DNA of 64,000 nucleotides from Tigriopus japonicus (lineage: Eukaryota; Arthropoda; Copepoda; Harpacticoida; Harpacticidae), in the NCBI GenBank assembly GCA_010645155.1, contig JAAGOF010000213.1, positions 60,403 through 124,402 on the forward strand. The letters are read 5' to 3'. Below are positions 8,453 to 20,800 of the stretch, piece after piece. The notes beneath the pieces are model-generated. The model saw only the letters and a list, made by a program, of their open reading frames with translations. It did not search any database and had not been told where the DNA came from. Both the position numbers and the translations under genes were made by a program. Position 1 is the stretch's first letter. Every line of letters begins with the position of its first letter.

Positions 8453-10865
8453 CTTTTTTTTTTTGGGGGGGGGCGGATTTTTCAATACCGCTACAAGGAA
8501 TGGGATTCCCTGTAAAGAGAGTTAATCATTAATATACTTTTAATAATAAATGTTTATATGAAATTTGATCTACCAATGAGTTAATGTTGGCAGATCTGTA
8601 CAACCCTTGAATAGTGGGTTGGTCAGGAATAGTATTTAAGAATTTGTCCAATCCTGCCTTAAATGGTGTTAGAGGATCAACTCCTACATATTCCCGACAA
8701 AGGCAAATAGGCAACAAATTGAACAATGGAGGAGCCCAATAAAGAAGAGAGGAAGACTTCATTGTTCGAACTAGTCTCGATTCCCTTGGATTTGGAGGTG
8801 CTCTCAGAGCGCACGTAAAACCTCTACGATCGCTACAACTGATCTCAAATCCGGGGTTAGGACAGAGCCCATAAACGCTCTTGAAAACATACAGTATCAG
8901 ATACTTTTCATACCTTCTCTGAGTACTGTACAGTCCTAACTTCTTGAGTCTCTCCCAATACGAGAGCTCTCTCATTCCTGTGATGTTCCTAGTAAAACAT
9001 CTTTGGACCTGCTCGACCTTTTGCAAACCTGCCGAACTCATTGGAGCCCAAATTGGTGAGGCATATTCAAGATGCGGCTGAACAATCGACTTGTACAGAG
9101 TTAGCATTGTAATACTATCTCTGGACTTGAAAGTACGATAGATCCAGCCACATGTTTGAAATGCCTTCCCCACTGTCAACTGGATATGCTCATCAAACTT
9201 CCATCATCTTGGACGACAACTCCCAAATCCCTCATGGACGATACCTGCTCAATATCACAACCTCCATTGTCTTTGAGAGGAACATCTAGTTTTGACGCCC
9301 CATACGTCATTGTGCGGAACTTCATCCCGATCAATGCCATGTTACTCTCGCCAACCCAAGAGTAGACCCTCAACTAAACATTTTGAGTCCTGACCATAGA
9401 GGTTGTGAAGAATTGTTTGTTGTCCCCCTCTATTCCCGCCCCACCAGCCTGCCGCGTAGACATCGCTAGAGGCCAGCCAGCATTGTCCATGCACTCGGGA
9501 AGAGACAAAACTCAACATAATTTTAACTATTTCGCAATATGTGTGATATTGTACTGATAAATAAGATATCTAAAAGGACATTGGTTGGTGACATTGTTGG
9601 CAAATTTACTTGAAATATTAGGCAATTTGTCTCTTTCTAAGTGTCTGGACAGTGCTGGCTGGCCTACAGTGATGTCTACGCGGCAGGCCCTGGCAGCGTC
9701 CATAGCGAAAGACAACAATCAATTCTTCACAACCTCTATTCCTTCCACAAACTAATTTTGTGTCATCACCATATGAAGAAATACCGGCTTTTGTTCTAAA
9801 CTTCTGGAGAGGAGCAATGAAGAGAATAAACAAGAGCGGACCTAAAATTGAACCTTGCGGAACACCTGACTTGACATCATACATGCCGCTAAAAGATCCT
9901 TCAACTTTAACTATCTGCTTCCTTTTGCTTATAAAACTATCAATCCAAGCCAGGACCTTACCCTGGACCACAAACTCTTTGAGTTGATCGAGCAAAAGAC
10001 CATGATCTACCTTATCAAAGGCCTTGGCAAAGTAGGGAAACTTGCCCTGATCTAAGATGCAACGCATCAAGTAGGAGAAAACAGGGGCAAGAATCTGTGA
10101 ACATTTCATCAGAAACTGAGATGTCACACCATCAGGTCCAGGAGAACTCGAGAGCTTAAAGCTCTTGATGGCCTCAAAAGCATCTTGATCTCTGACTACC
10201 AGATCCTCCAATTGATTATCCTGACTGTCCATGCCAGTCTCATCAACAACATTACTATAATCATGGCCTGCTCTACCAACCCTTTTCGGAATTGAAAATA
10301 CACTTGAGAACTGATCTCCAAGCATATCGGCCATGACCTTACTATCATTGACGGTTTTACCGTCGACCTCAAAAGGCCCTACTGGATGCTTCATTTTTCT
10401 CTTTGTGTTTGCAAAAGAGAAAAACGCTTACCTCCTGGACAACTCTGCTGTCCTTCTCTAACTGATCGGAATCAATGGAGGCCCTAATCTTTGATTGGAC
10501 CACATCCAATTTATTTTGGAGGCTGGCTGCAACAAATGGATTTGAAGTACGTCGAAGTCTATTTGCAATCTGTCAACTCCTTTTGAATAACTTCTTTCTA
10601 ACCTTTGGAATTCTAGACAATGGCCTACCTTTTGCCACTATTTCTGGAATACCAATGGACAAACAAACCTCGTCAAAAAGTGAAATAAGCTTATTTATAG
10701 CTTTATCTATTGATGGTTCCTGCTTTAGAAAGGAAATCAAGTCCAACTCGCCTAATCTTTCAACTTTAGTGCTCTTGAGAAACGAACAAACTTCCTCTTC
10801 CAAAGATCAAGATCGAATGTTCTCTTTATTCTCCTTTTTCAACAGCTTAATTTCAGGGTGATCAA
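8453..10865 (-). mobile_element. CR1-like LINE, copy b (degenerate)
   Basis: Minus-strand CR1-clade non-LTR retrotransposon, 5'-truncated and without endonuclease. Reverse transcriptase pieces are at 10394-9618 (SSSPGPDGVTSQFLMKCSQI, FDKVDHGLL, GVPQGSILGPLLFILF). Relative to copy c, about 300 bp of the fingers/palm region are deleted near 10033. The thumb and C-terminus lie at 9373-8529 (YKSIVQPHLEYASPIWAP, SYWERLKKLGLYS). The 3' tail with the C10 tract is at ~8453-8500. A 340-bp MITE interrupts it at 9398. Confidence 0.92.
9398..9737. mobile_element. 340-bp MITE inside LINE copy b
   Basis: Long terminal inverted repeats of about 110 bp; the outer ends read AGAGGTTGTGAAGAATTG and its complement. 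Comparison with LINE copy c (uninterrupted 'cctgaccattcc') gives the exact insertion point, with AT duplicated on both sides. No transposase. Superfamily uncertain. Confidence 0.9.
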
Positions 10866-10874
10866 AGTACACTA

Positions 10875-13800
10875 CATTATCCTTCCCCCAGCCGAGAGCC
10901 CAGGACAGGCTTGAGGCGATCAACCGAAATTCAATCAGCTCGTGACCGCAGGTCTAAAAGGAAGGTTTTCGGGCCCCGAGCCAAAACTTGAAAGGGACCA
11001 GAATATGGATTTTGCAATGGACCAGATGGACTGTCAGAGTGGACATAGACATAATCTGTTTGCGTTAGTGCGGAAGAAACAAACGTGGAAGGCACCCCGT
11101 GATAAGCTGGAGGCGTGGCACGAAGACGGGACATAGCAGCATGTAATAAATTGGCAAACTCCTCTGGAGAACTTCCAGTTCTTGAGGGGGAGAAAAATTG
11201 CCCAGGTAGGCGAAGAGCCTCACCAAAGACCAAATCATTAGGGGAAGCTTGCAAATCAGCTTTGGGAGTTGCTCGAAGGCTCAACATGACAAGTGGAAGC
11301 TCTGTGACCCAATCATGTCCAATAGGCAATCGAGTCTTGAGAGAGGATTTCAATTGACGGTGTAGCCGCTCCACCATTCCGTTCGCTTGAGGATGGTAAT
11401 CAGTTGTTGTTTTAGCTTTTACCCCCAACTCCTTCATGGAAGATATCCAAAGGTTGGAGGTGAATTGGCGGCCGCGATCCGTAATAATCTCTTGAGGTGC
11501 ACCAAAATGAGAGAGAGACCCAACCGGACAAAAAACTCATGAGGGTAGTCTTGGCGGTAATGCCAGCCATAGGAATTGCCACAGCATAGCGAGTGAACCG
11601 ATCAACACACGTCAGTAAATAACGAAATCCTTGCTTCTCTGGCAAGGGACCATCAATGTTCACATGCACTACTTGAAACCGTTGTGAAGGCGTAGAAAAT
11701 TGTAGAAGGGGGGCTTTGGTGTGTTTGTGCACTTTGGACAACTGGCAAGGATGACAAGCCCGGACCCATTGGGATATTTGTGACGAAGCTCCTCGCCAAA
11801 CAAATCTCGCCAATATCAAACTCTTAGTAGCTCGCGTGCCTGGATGTGCAGGGTAATGCAAGGCCTCAAATACTTGTCTGGTTAAAGCATTTGGCACAAC
11901 AGGGCGGTCTCGTCCTCTAGAGGTGTCAACCAGTATGGTTAAATCAGAACCTGGAACAGGTCGGTTCTCTAAGACCAAACCTGACTCTGAGTGTCGAAGA
12001 GTAGCCACTGATGGGTCATCCAATTGACCCTTGCACGGGTAGTTATTTCCAGATTTTTTAAATTTCAATGGCATTCCACTTTCAGTGGTACCACACCTTT
12101 GGCTTAAGTCTTCGGAAGAAGAAAATGCAAAAATTAAAATCTTCCCCCATGGAATATGACAGAAATTGTCATTTTTGTTATGACGTGTTTTGAATCTTTT
12201 TCCTCTTGATTAAAATCATGAGAAGGGCATCTCCTGAATGTATGGCCTTACATTATTACCTTTCAGTGTAACTGTACTGATGTTTGTAATTAAGTGATCC
12301 TTGGTCAATTTCTTGACTTGAGTTTAATTTGATGTATGAGTATCACTACCTCAACACAAGAAGGGACAAGGATATTCAAGGCACAGCATGTTTGTTTAGT
12401 TTGTGAAAGTTACTTTTACATTCAGTATCTATTGGTGATTAATTTGAATCAGTTTGGTACATCTGAGATGATGTTATTGTGGTAGATTGGTCATTTCCTC
12501 GTTGATCATGTGCTTATCATGTGTCATTGTGTGCAACCCTGAATATCATTCTGCAAATTGCTTTTTTCTTGCAAGAAATCCTCCACATCAAGATTGCAAT
12601 CACCAAATGAACAATATTGTGTTGGCCTTCCACTTTAGGCAAAGTATTTCATGCCAACAAAAATTTGCATAAGGTAAAGTGCACTAATGACCGAGTGAAG
12701 AACATATAACAAAGGATTTTGAAGAATCCAAGTTATTGAAACCTGAACAATGTGATCATTGATCAGTTCTTTTGCTGATTGTGTGCTTTAAAAGTGACAA
12801 AATCACAGGCCCGTGGACAAAATGTCACTTATACATCAAAGAGAGGACGAGCATCAAACTCATCTAGTGTGCCATGTGTACAAACAATTTCCATGCATAG
12901 AAAATCTTCACAGTGCACTCAGTATCCAACACATCAATGAAAATCATCTGAAAGGTTGTCTTAAAAGTTCTGTAACAAAACTATGTGAATATGAGTCATT
13001 TTGTTCAGTTGTGATTTTGAGTTCATTGTTCAACATTTTCCATTCCAAGTCTTGTTTCTTGACCACCATGACTTTCCTATCTCCTTTTTTTGCCTTGTAT
13101 TGTTGGCCATTGTCAATCCATTTCTGATGATAAATAAACTGCCTTACTTTATAGTTGTTTAGTTTTTGCAATTTTAACTCAGAAAAGCTTTCATTAGAAT
13201 TATCAAAACAGCAACTATGCAAATGAATGCACTTGAAGCACTATCCACAAGGAACATTTTGCTCCTCTTCATCATTGTTATCATAGCAGATTGAAGCCTA
13301 TTTTTCTCAACTTTTCTTGATTGCAATAAATCTTTCTAAATCAATAAATTGTCTATGATGTGCAAAATCGAATTAAGCTTTGCTCCATATCAAGGACACA
13401 TTGGGGCCCAAAAATGTGTTACAAAGGAGACACCCTTCTCATGAGTGGAAAAGGAGGAAAATGGATTCAAACCATGCCATAACTAAAAAGGCCATTTCAC
13501 TCATTTTCCATGGGGGAAGATTTTAATTTATGCATTTCCTTCTTTCCAAGGCTTATGCCAATGGTGTGGTACCACTGAAAATGGAATGCCATTGAAATTA
13601 AAAATTTCCCTAAATAGCTACCCGTGCTTGGCAAGGGCCAGTAACGAGGGCTCAGAAATAACTGAAGAAGGGCAGGAAATACGCGACAAGGCATCAGCGG
13701 GAGCGTTGTCCTTTCCAGAAACATGGCGAATGTCAGAAGTATATTCACTCTAATCACTTCTAGGAGGAAATGAAACTTCTCAATAGCCAACTTGATAGCG

Positions 13801-14705
13801 AGAAGCTCACGATCAAAAGCATCATAATTGGATTGAGCCGTGTTCATGCGGTGGGAACGAAATCCAAGAGGTTGCCAATGTCCATTTACATATTGTTCCA
13901 GCACAGCACCTACTGCCACATTTGACGCATCTGTAGTCAAAGCTAGAGGTGCAGATGGATCATAAAAGGCAAGGGAAGTTGCGGTACTGAGAAGCTCCAT
14001 GGCCTTTTCAAAAGCCGTCTGTGCCTCAGGACTCCATTTAAATTTGCCCACTCGAAGTAAGGCATACAGGGGAGAGAGAATATCAGCTGCATGGGGAATA
14101 AACCGATTGTAGTAGTTAATAAGCCCAAGGAAGCGTTGCAGACCTACACGATCACCAGGTCGAGGAAAATACTTGATGGAAGCACCTCTCTCAGCAATTG
14201 GTCGTATTCCTGTAGCATTGATGTGATGCCCAAGGAAGGTTAGCTCAGAAACAGCAAATACACATTTAGACATATTTACTGCAAGTCCATGTTGAACCAG
14301 GCGAGAACAGACCTGTCGGAGCAAGGTAATGTGGGATGGCAAATCCTTTGAAGCTAAGAGGATGTCGTCCACATAAACAAACACGCCCTCAAGGCCGGAG
14401 AGGACAGTGTTCATGAACTAAAGGCATAAGGCCATAAGCCAAAAGGCATTCGCAGAAATTCAAACAAACCAAATGGGGTTGTCACTGCTGTCTTTGGCAC
14501 ATCTTCTTCTGCCACAGGAATGTGGTAGAATCCTTTCACCAGATCCAATTTGCTGAACACTGTTGAACCCCCAAGATCATTGACAAAATCCTGTGTATGA
14601 GGAAGAGGATATCTGTCGGGAGTAGTTGACGCATTGAGCCGTCGAAAATCTCCACAAGGCCGCCACGAACCATCGGCCTTTTTGACCATGTGTAGAGGCG
14701 AGGCG
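10875..14705 (-). mobile_element. Ty3/Gypsy retrotransposon 1 (pol, broken)
   Basis: The minus strand carries Gypsy pol without recognisable gag or LTRs. Reverse transcriptase is at 14689-13950 (KADGSWRPCGDFRRLN, FSKLDLVKGFYHIPV, catalytic VYVDDILLAS), RNase H at 13950-13750 (LTTDASNVAVGAVLEQ, DRELLAIKLAIEKFHF), and integrase at 12074-10931 (zinc-binding HPGTRATK...CHPCQLSK, DRFTRYAVAIPM, then HPQANGMVERLHRQLKSSL). Frameshifts lie near 14411, 13740 and 11520. A 1.6 kb DNA transposon sits between RNase H and integrase. Excluding it, and one copy of the target duplication, lets the frame read LAKGQLDDPSVATL. Confidence 0.92.
12034..13626. mobile_element. 1.59 kb DNA transposon inside Gypsy 1
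   Basis: Terminal inverted repeats of about 115 bp beginning CACGGGTAG; the inner part of both repeats reads 'aaaatcttcccccatgga'. Flanked by a 4-bp target duplication (CTTG at 12030-12033 and 13627-13630). The interior has only short frames and no recognisable transposase, so it is non-autonomous or decayed. A CAC start and 4-bp duplication would fit Chapaev-like elements, but this is inference. Confidence 0.85.
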
Positions 14706-15690
14706 TACCCATTGCATGTCAGATCTTGTTATCTTCATGAATTCTGATCTAATTCGCGTCCTATTTCAGCTTTTTTTTGCAGTCAAGAATAGGATGCAAT
14801 AAATGGGTGCAATATCATTTTTTAATGTTGTGAGTTCAAGTTGGCCCTAAGGTAAATGAATATAGGTTGGGCAACTCTAAGTGATTTTTAACAAATTCGT
14901 AAGGTAAAAGCAAGCATACAATCCACAAAGGCTAGATTTTATATTTTGATGTTGTCTTACATTATACCAATCTATTTGTTTTTCCAAACATTTAGGAGGT
15001 GGTAATCCAAATGAGTCATAGTATTCATTGTCATAAACTTATAACGCAAAGACATAAGACCTTGGCTTTCTACTTTTTGGACCATCATTGCGTGAGATTG
15101 CCCTAACTGTTGATTTGCTTTATTTTGGCCACCCTACTATTGTTGAATTGCATTGCAGCTAGTGATGTGACTTGGGCAAGTAATGAGTCATCACAAACAC
15201 CCAAGAACAAGTTGTTGACAAGCATTACTTGGGCAATACACCAATACACTTCCCAAGCTCAAGGAACATCGGAAGATGCAGTTGCCGGCAGTTGCTCTTT
15301 GAAGAGTTAAGATACTTGCAGTGTGACTTAGAAGAAAAAATGTCAAGTTGCATTTTCGATGATCTTTTGACCTTAATAATTCAGCAATAAATAGTGGAAG
15401 TGATACAAAAAAATATTTCAATTTGGATAGCATTTGCAAAACCATGTTTTTTTTGTTTCGGTTCTAGGCCACACATGAATGCACTTTTGAGGCTAATCAA
15501 GACCGAGATTTAGAAGTCACACTTCCAGAACAATCTCGTTTACTCAGAGTTGCCGGCATGAAAAAGTAAAATGCCAAATCTTTTTTTAGTATTCTCGAAA
15601 TATTTTGCATTTCCCCATGTGAGAGAATTGAAGTGTGTAATTTTCTTAAAAATACATCCTCTCAAAGGTATGGGCCCTATTTAGCTGAAT
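14706..15690. other. Unassigned stretch
   Basis: AT-rich, with no supported gene or recognisable element. Short frames of 60-85 codons are not convincing. Confidence 0.4.
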
Positions 15691-15702
15691 CAGCCTGGTT
15701 TA

Positions 15703-16198
15703 GTGAAATTCGGATGGCAAGTTTATTCTTCGTTCATAGCAAATTTGGCAAACCTGTTAGCTGGGAAAAGTACTTGTACAAGCACCCAAGCTATGCCAAG
15801 CTTCAGCAAGCCCAAGCATTGTGCCAGTACAGCTTGCCCAATCTCTTGTTTGCCCCCCATCACTAATTGCAGCTTTGTTCTGAAGCTGCTGGGTTTTCAT
15901 CCGTGCAGAACAACGTCTGCCGTACTTTGTTCATCGATTCACAACGGAAGAGTAATTTCGATTCCATACCTTGCGAAGGATTTGCTGGACAATATCGAGA
16001 AGAAAAACGTACAAAGTTTTAAAATTCTTTTCGTAAAAGTTGTTTCTATTTTTTTCAATGTTTAGGAAGCTGATCGTAGATATACTCAAGACGTTAATCA
16101 TCAGCTCATCGACTGTTGCAAGAAGATTAATTTCGATTCCATGGGTTCCAAAAGGAAGAGGGAGGATGAAGACGAAGTGGCGCCGGATGGAGATAGCT
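15703..16198 (+). pseudogene. Possible two-exon gene fragment
   Basis: A frame ending LAKDLLDNIEKKN is followed by a GT donor (16010 region). After a T-rich tract and AG acceptor at ~16065 it resumes with EADRRYTQDVNHQLIDC and ends GSKRKREDEDEVAPDGDS-stop. The join is in phase and the tail resembles a nuclear-localisation-like basic/acidic end. No homolog recognised. It may be host DNA carried with the adjacent SETD4-like piece, or chance. Confidence 0.3.
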
Positions 16199-16779
16199 AG
16201 ATCATCTGGAGCTTAAGGTACAGTACGTTTATGTGTTTGTTTTTTTCAAACTAACGCCCCCACCTTCTGCCTGCCTTCGTGCACGTACATGTTTGAATCT
16301 AACCTCGTGTTCCAGGAACTATGCGTCAAAAGCAGACGTTACCAAAGACATGGTCGTGAACGCCGCCGAAAAAATGAGAAGGCGAAACCCGGTCGTTTTC
16401 GATGCCGAAATTGTCGACAAATGCTGTATCTGTATTTTCACGTGGAACGATAGAATGTCATTTCAGAATACTTTTTTTAAGTGTAAGCAAACTAATGGCG
16501 TTTTAAATCCAGCTAAGGATCTCTCATTGCCACATGGAGAAAATGAAGGGAAATAAAGAAATATCCATGACTCGACATGAAATCGGATTGAAATTTAATT
16601 CAAACAAACTGCCGGTACTTAAACTTATACATTGTACTGTACATGGGGTTGTCAAAATTATTTTTCCTGCATAATTTATGCTGTCTGTATCAGTAGAGAC
16701 AAAATAAACCCTCAAGGGTTTTTACAAATGAATAATATAGATTGCATTATGCGATCTATTTTATTTCAATATTTATAAT

Positions 16780-17555
16780 ATGATTAAGTTTAATCATCCT
16801 AAATTTGATGTGATGGAAAATGGGAAAATAACGTTATTTTCCGTCAATAAATGTGATCCATTTTCAAAGGCTTTGGGTCCATCAATAAATATGCAGCAAT
16901 TTGGCTCTCATCTTCTTCAGTCTTCATACTTGGTGTTCTTGAAAGCTAACCAAGGATTTTGCGGCCAAGATGATTGGAATCCTTACTAAAGGAGCTTGCC
17001 AAAAATGTACACGGTTCCATATTTCCTGGACTCGAAAACCGTGAAAGCCCTCCCCAGTTATTTGAAGGCTCCTGTAAAGACTCGGGAAGTGATTCTAGGC
17101 AAAAGTTTCGGAGTGTTTCAAAAGTTTTTTGATTGGAACAAGCCCCTGGATACGTTCGCATTGGCTTGGGTTACCGTGAACACAAGAGGCGTGTTTTTCG
17201 ATTACAAAGAAGCCGATCCAGATAATGATAATTTGGCTTTAGTTCCTTTTTTTTGATCTTTTCAATCATTCTTCCGATGTCAAAGTGCAAGCGGGATTCG
17301 TCCCAGAAACAATTTGTTACGAGATCCACACTGAGACAGGAATTGATCCGGGATCTCAAGCTTTCATCAATTATGGGCCGCATGGGAATGTGAAGCTCTT
17401 TGTTGAATTCGGTTTTGTAATCCCAAATAATTCCCATGACTGTATTCAAATAACATTGACGAAGGTACAAGAACATTTGAATCTTTCTTCCCACCTTATT
17501 CAGGACGAGAGGATGGAACTGTTGTATAAGATCCGATATATCCGACCTCTGCTTC
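16780..17555 (+). pseudogene. SETD4-like SET-domain methyltransferase fragment
   Basis: Matches the middle of SETD4-family protein methyltransferases: LKANQGFCGQDDWNPY, then LPKMYTVPYFLDSKTVKALP, AWVTVNTRGVFFDY, NLALVPFFDLFNHSSDVKV (the SET DLxNH motif), FINYGPHGNVKLFVEFGFV (the SET xYGxH...L.EYGF motif). An in-frame stop lies at 16987-16989 and a +1 frameshift in a T8 run at ~17247-17254. The 3' part ends abruptly at ~17555, where minus-strand Gypsy integrase begins. SETD4 N-terminal and C-terminal parts are missing. Embedded in transposon debris, it is probably a transposed, dead copy. Confidence 0.82.
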
Positions 17556-18665
17556 ACTGGAAATCCGTACGTTGTGTAGATTTCATCCAGAGCCTCAATC
17601 GTCTCCAACGTCGAGGTTGTTCTGACAAAGACTGCCACAGGATATCTAGATAAATCGCACCGCACCACGAGAATGTATGATGCGTCTTGCAACGGGCCAA
17701 AATGGTCGATCGAAACTGCCTCCCAAGCACGGGTTGGTGTGGCATGGTGACGTTGTTCAACGCGGTTCGGTTTATCAGTCACTGACTGGCAAGTGGAACA
17801 ATCTTTGATATAGTTTTGGATGCGGTCTGTACGGACTGAGCCCGGCTGGGTGCCTCGAATTCGTAGCCATAATCAATGGCCATGGCTTCCAAGTCGATTT
17901 GGGGGTATCTCTTTCTGTGGGTGTGCTTGCCCGGGATGAGATGGCCACAGTCTTAAAATGATCGATGTCGTCACCTGGGCAGAGCACGGCACACAGACCA
18001 TCATGGTGTGTGTCGGTAAATAAGTAGGTGGCCTTGGTTGTGTCAAAGTATGTATGTCAGACACGCCTCTCTATCAAGAGAGTTTTTGAGGTTCTCGAAT
18101 TCCTTCTAGTGCTCTTCTTTCCAAACGAATTTGGCACTTTTTCTGGTGAGTTGTCTCAGATTTGGCGTTTCTCGAGCAATAAAGGGGATAAAATTCTCCC
18201 GAAACCCAGAATGGGCCCCACGACATTATTACAATAATTGTAAAATATTCAATGAGACAAATCTCGCAATAAACATTATTAAAAAAATCGGCATTGGAGC
18301 GGGCCATGCAGAGAAATGAGATAAGGTCATCTTTTGTTTGAATTAAGGGCCATACCCGTCTCCAAAAGCCTGTTGAGAAATTGCTTGAGAGCAATGTCGT
18401 GATCAGTTTTTGTCTTCCCAGCAATGACAATGTCATCATGAACAGCATGGAGGCCTGGAATATCACTGAAGTGTTGTTGGATTGCCTTCATAAATTCACC
18501 CGAGGCGGGCTTCACACCCATTGAAAAGCGTTTAAAGTGGAAAAGCTTCCCACCGACACGAAAGACCGTGAGCACCATTGATGCAGGGGCCAGAGCCAAT
18601 TGGTGGAACGACGATCTGAAATCGAGCTTGGAAAAATTGGCAAAATTGCCCATTTTTTGGCGATA
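17556..18665 (-). mobile_element. Ty3/Gypsy retrotransposon 2, fragments
   Basis: A second, different Gypsy pol on the minus strand. Integrase core at 17782-17556 has TPTRAWEAVSIDHFGPLQD, YPVAVFVRTTSTLETIEAL and YTTYGFPVKQRSD. Reverse transcriptase at 18660-18350 has FSKLDFRSSFHQLALAP, FSMGVKPASGEFMKAI and the catalytic box as AVHDDIVIAG. The order fits pol but 18.02-18.33 kb is unreadable. No LTRs found. The integrase breaks off exactly against the SETD4-like piece. Confidence 0.85.
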
Positions 18666-18844
18666 ACTAAGGCAAATTTTGATTTTCTCTATATGATTTT
18701 GACTTTCATTCTGACTGACAACCAAGCATTAAATATTTAAGATGACAATCACTAAATGGGGAGAGCTTTGACCAAAGTATTGTTTCTTTATTTGATTGTA
18801 AATTACCAAGCACGAGAAAATTTTGTTTCGCTCTTTTTTTGTAG

Positions 18845-19015
18845 AACTTACTTCCTCCCTCTTTGCGACGAATCTATCCATTAGACGACCCGTTACGAAT
18901 TTTAAAGCCTCATCTAGGCGACTTTCAGGGACTCTATCGGGCAGCTACTTCCAACTCCGTTACAGACCAATGCTTTTATGAGACATGGCTTTTCTTCACT
19001 CAGGTTTTATTTTTT
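18845..19015 (+). mobile_element. LINE (CR1-like) C-terminal fragment
   Basis: A frame-broken fragment that reads LGDFQGLYRAATSNSVTDQ, the usual CR1-clade C-terminal end (compare QGLYRSANSNSLVDQ in copies a-c). Its family is different from those copies. Confidence 0.6.
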
Positions 19016-19251
19016 GACATTTACATGGAATGACATTCTTTGTACCAATTAAAATCGATAAAAAAATGCAGACTAGATTTTTAAACAATAGAGTATGTAA
19101 AAAAGAGACTGTTTTGAAGTCAAAAGCTTTGGCAAACGCATGTGTAACTGATTTTGAAAAATTCCCAATTTGATTTTCCTAATGGCAGGGCCAATTGAAA
19201 TCCTAAATAAACTATGCATCCTAATATTTTGCGATTGTATAATTTGATCAT

Positions 19252-19405
19252 AATATAGAGTCTTGCGATTCAAAACGCAGAGTGTACACAGTACTATGAG
19301 ACCCTGTCCATGCAGTAACGTCTTTCGCTTTTTATGCAAGTTTTATCAGTATTTGGTGTTTCCTTTTCGTTTCATTCTAGAGCCATTTATTCTTATTTCA
19401 AAAGT
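19252..19405 (+). repeat. ~150-bp repeat, copy 2
   Basis: Direct copy of 7542-7690, same orientation, moderately diverged. Confidence 0.8.
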
Positions 19406-19556
19406 TGTTCCAGTGAAATGGAAAACACGTGCAACCTTTGAGCTTTAATACGCAAAATTTTTGTTCTTACGTGTCCAATATACATTGAAAAGTTCAAAAA
19501 TATGTCAAACGTTTGTGTCAAGGTGCAATATTTGGAGCTGTATTACTAAGGTGAGT

Positions 19557-19610
19557 CCCAGTCTTATGTACTGTGGCCTCCCAGTCTTATGTACTGTGAC
19601 CTCCCAGTCA
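19557..19610. repeat. 23-bp tandem repeat, ~2.3 units
   Basis: Unit 'cccagtcttatgtactgtgg' plus 'cct', repeated twice with one change, then a partial third unit. Confidence 0.8.
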
Positions 19611-19987
19611 GCTGCTCTCTAAAGGAATAAGCACAGTGAGAAAAAGGTTGTTGATTTTGTGCTCCGTAGTGTTGCACCGCCGTTTTCCGGTGATTCTGTC
19701 TTTCCTGTTCTGCGCTCGATCAAATATTTCAAACTGTCAGTTGCTCCGCAACAAACGGTCGAGAATGAGATGCGATCGTAGAATTTTAGTGAAGCAATGA
19801 GACACCAGAGGCCACGACGGTGCTAGGGAGCAAACAAACAGGCCCCAGATGACGGCTAGGCCACACTTCTAGTGAGGGAGCAAAGACGGCTTGGTCTGAT
19901 ATAATATATCTAAAGACTCACAACCTTACCACGACATCTGTTGGTTGAAATTGTCAAAAGTGACTCTGTGTGCAATTATGCCTGAAG

Positions 19988-20110
19988 CAGGGTTGCCAGG
20001 TCTTCGACGGCTCTTATCGCCAGATTTGCCACCGAAATTCGACAGAATTCGCCACCTCGTTTGAAAAATCGCCAGATTTTCGCCAAATTTCTTTTTACTA
20101 ACAACCTTCT
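19988..20110. mobile_element. hAT-like element end
   Basis: Begins CAGGGTTGCCAGGT and is followed by clustered 'cgccagatt' motifs, the pattern of the complete hAT element at 32786-34071. The opposite end was not found. Confidence 0.55.
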
Positions 20111-20444
20111 GTACAAATGATACACATTTCATAACAAAAGTTCTCGAAGAAGAACGGAATGCCACCATATTGACTTTCCTTCATAAATTTTTATTTGTAG
20201 CAACTTAGAACGTGTTTTAGTTTGTAATTTGTGAAAGAAATTGAAATTTTATTGATGCTAAATAACAAAATCTTTCGGACTCCTTTTTGAAATGCTATGA
20301 AATGTATAACTCTTTCAAAGCAGTGTTAATGGTGTTTTGTTAACGAAATCTGACCAATTGCCATTAAAAAATCCCAAAATGTAACGTGATCACTCAAATA
20401 GTAAAAAAATTACATTTTTTATACCAATGACATTGTTCATGCCC

Positions 20445-20800
20445 TATGGAGAGTCGAAAAAAGCGACCTCAAGCGGCATTTCCTGTAATGTAAAGTAGAG
20501 AAATTCCGAAAATACGCTCTTCACTTTGCTAAGTTTGAATGCCTCTCGTACATCCCCAGTGATTTGAAATTGGCAGCAGTTAACAATCAGTTGTTAAATA
20601 TTGTACCAAGAAGCAGTCTTAAATTTTAAGGACATCAAGATTTTTGCCTCATTTTGAAGTTATTACAAGTTTAAAATGTCAACTTCAGTTTCAAAATTAG
20701 TCAACCTCTAAATACGAGGAAAGAGAAAAAAGGGGAAAAAGAAGGCAGGAGGGCCGTCAACCAAATCAGAGCGACCAATTTCAGACCTTCAACAGGAGTT
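20445..20800. repeat. ~360-bp inverted repeat, right copy
   Basis: Reverse complement of 7767-8138. It runs exactly to the start of duplication copy B, with three shared bases (GTT, 20798-20800) at the junction. Confidence 0.85.
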
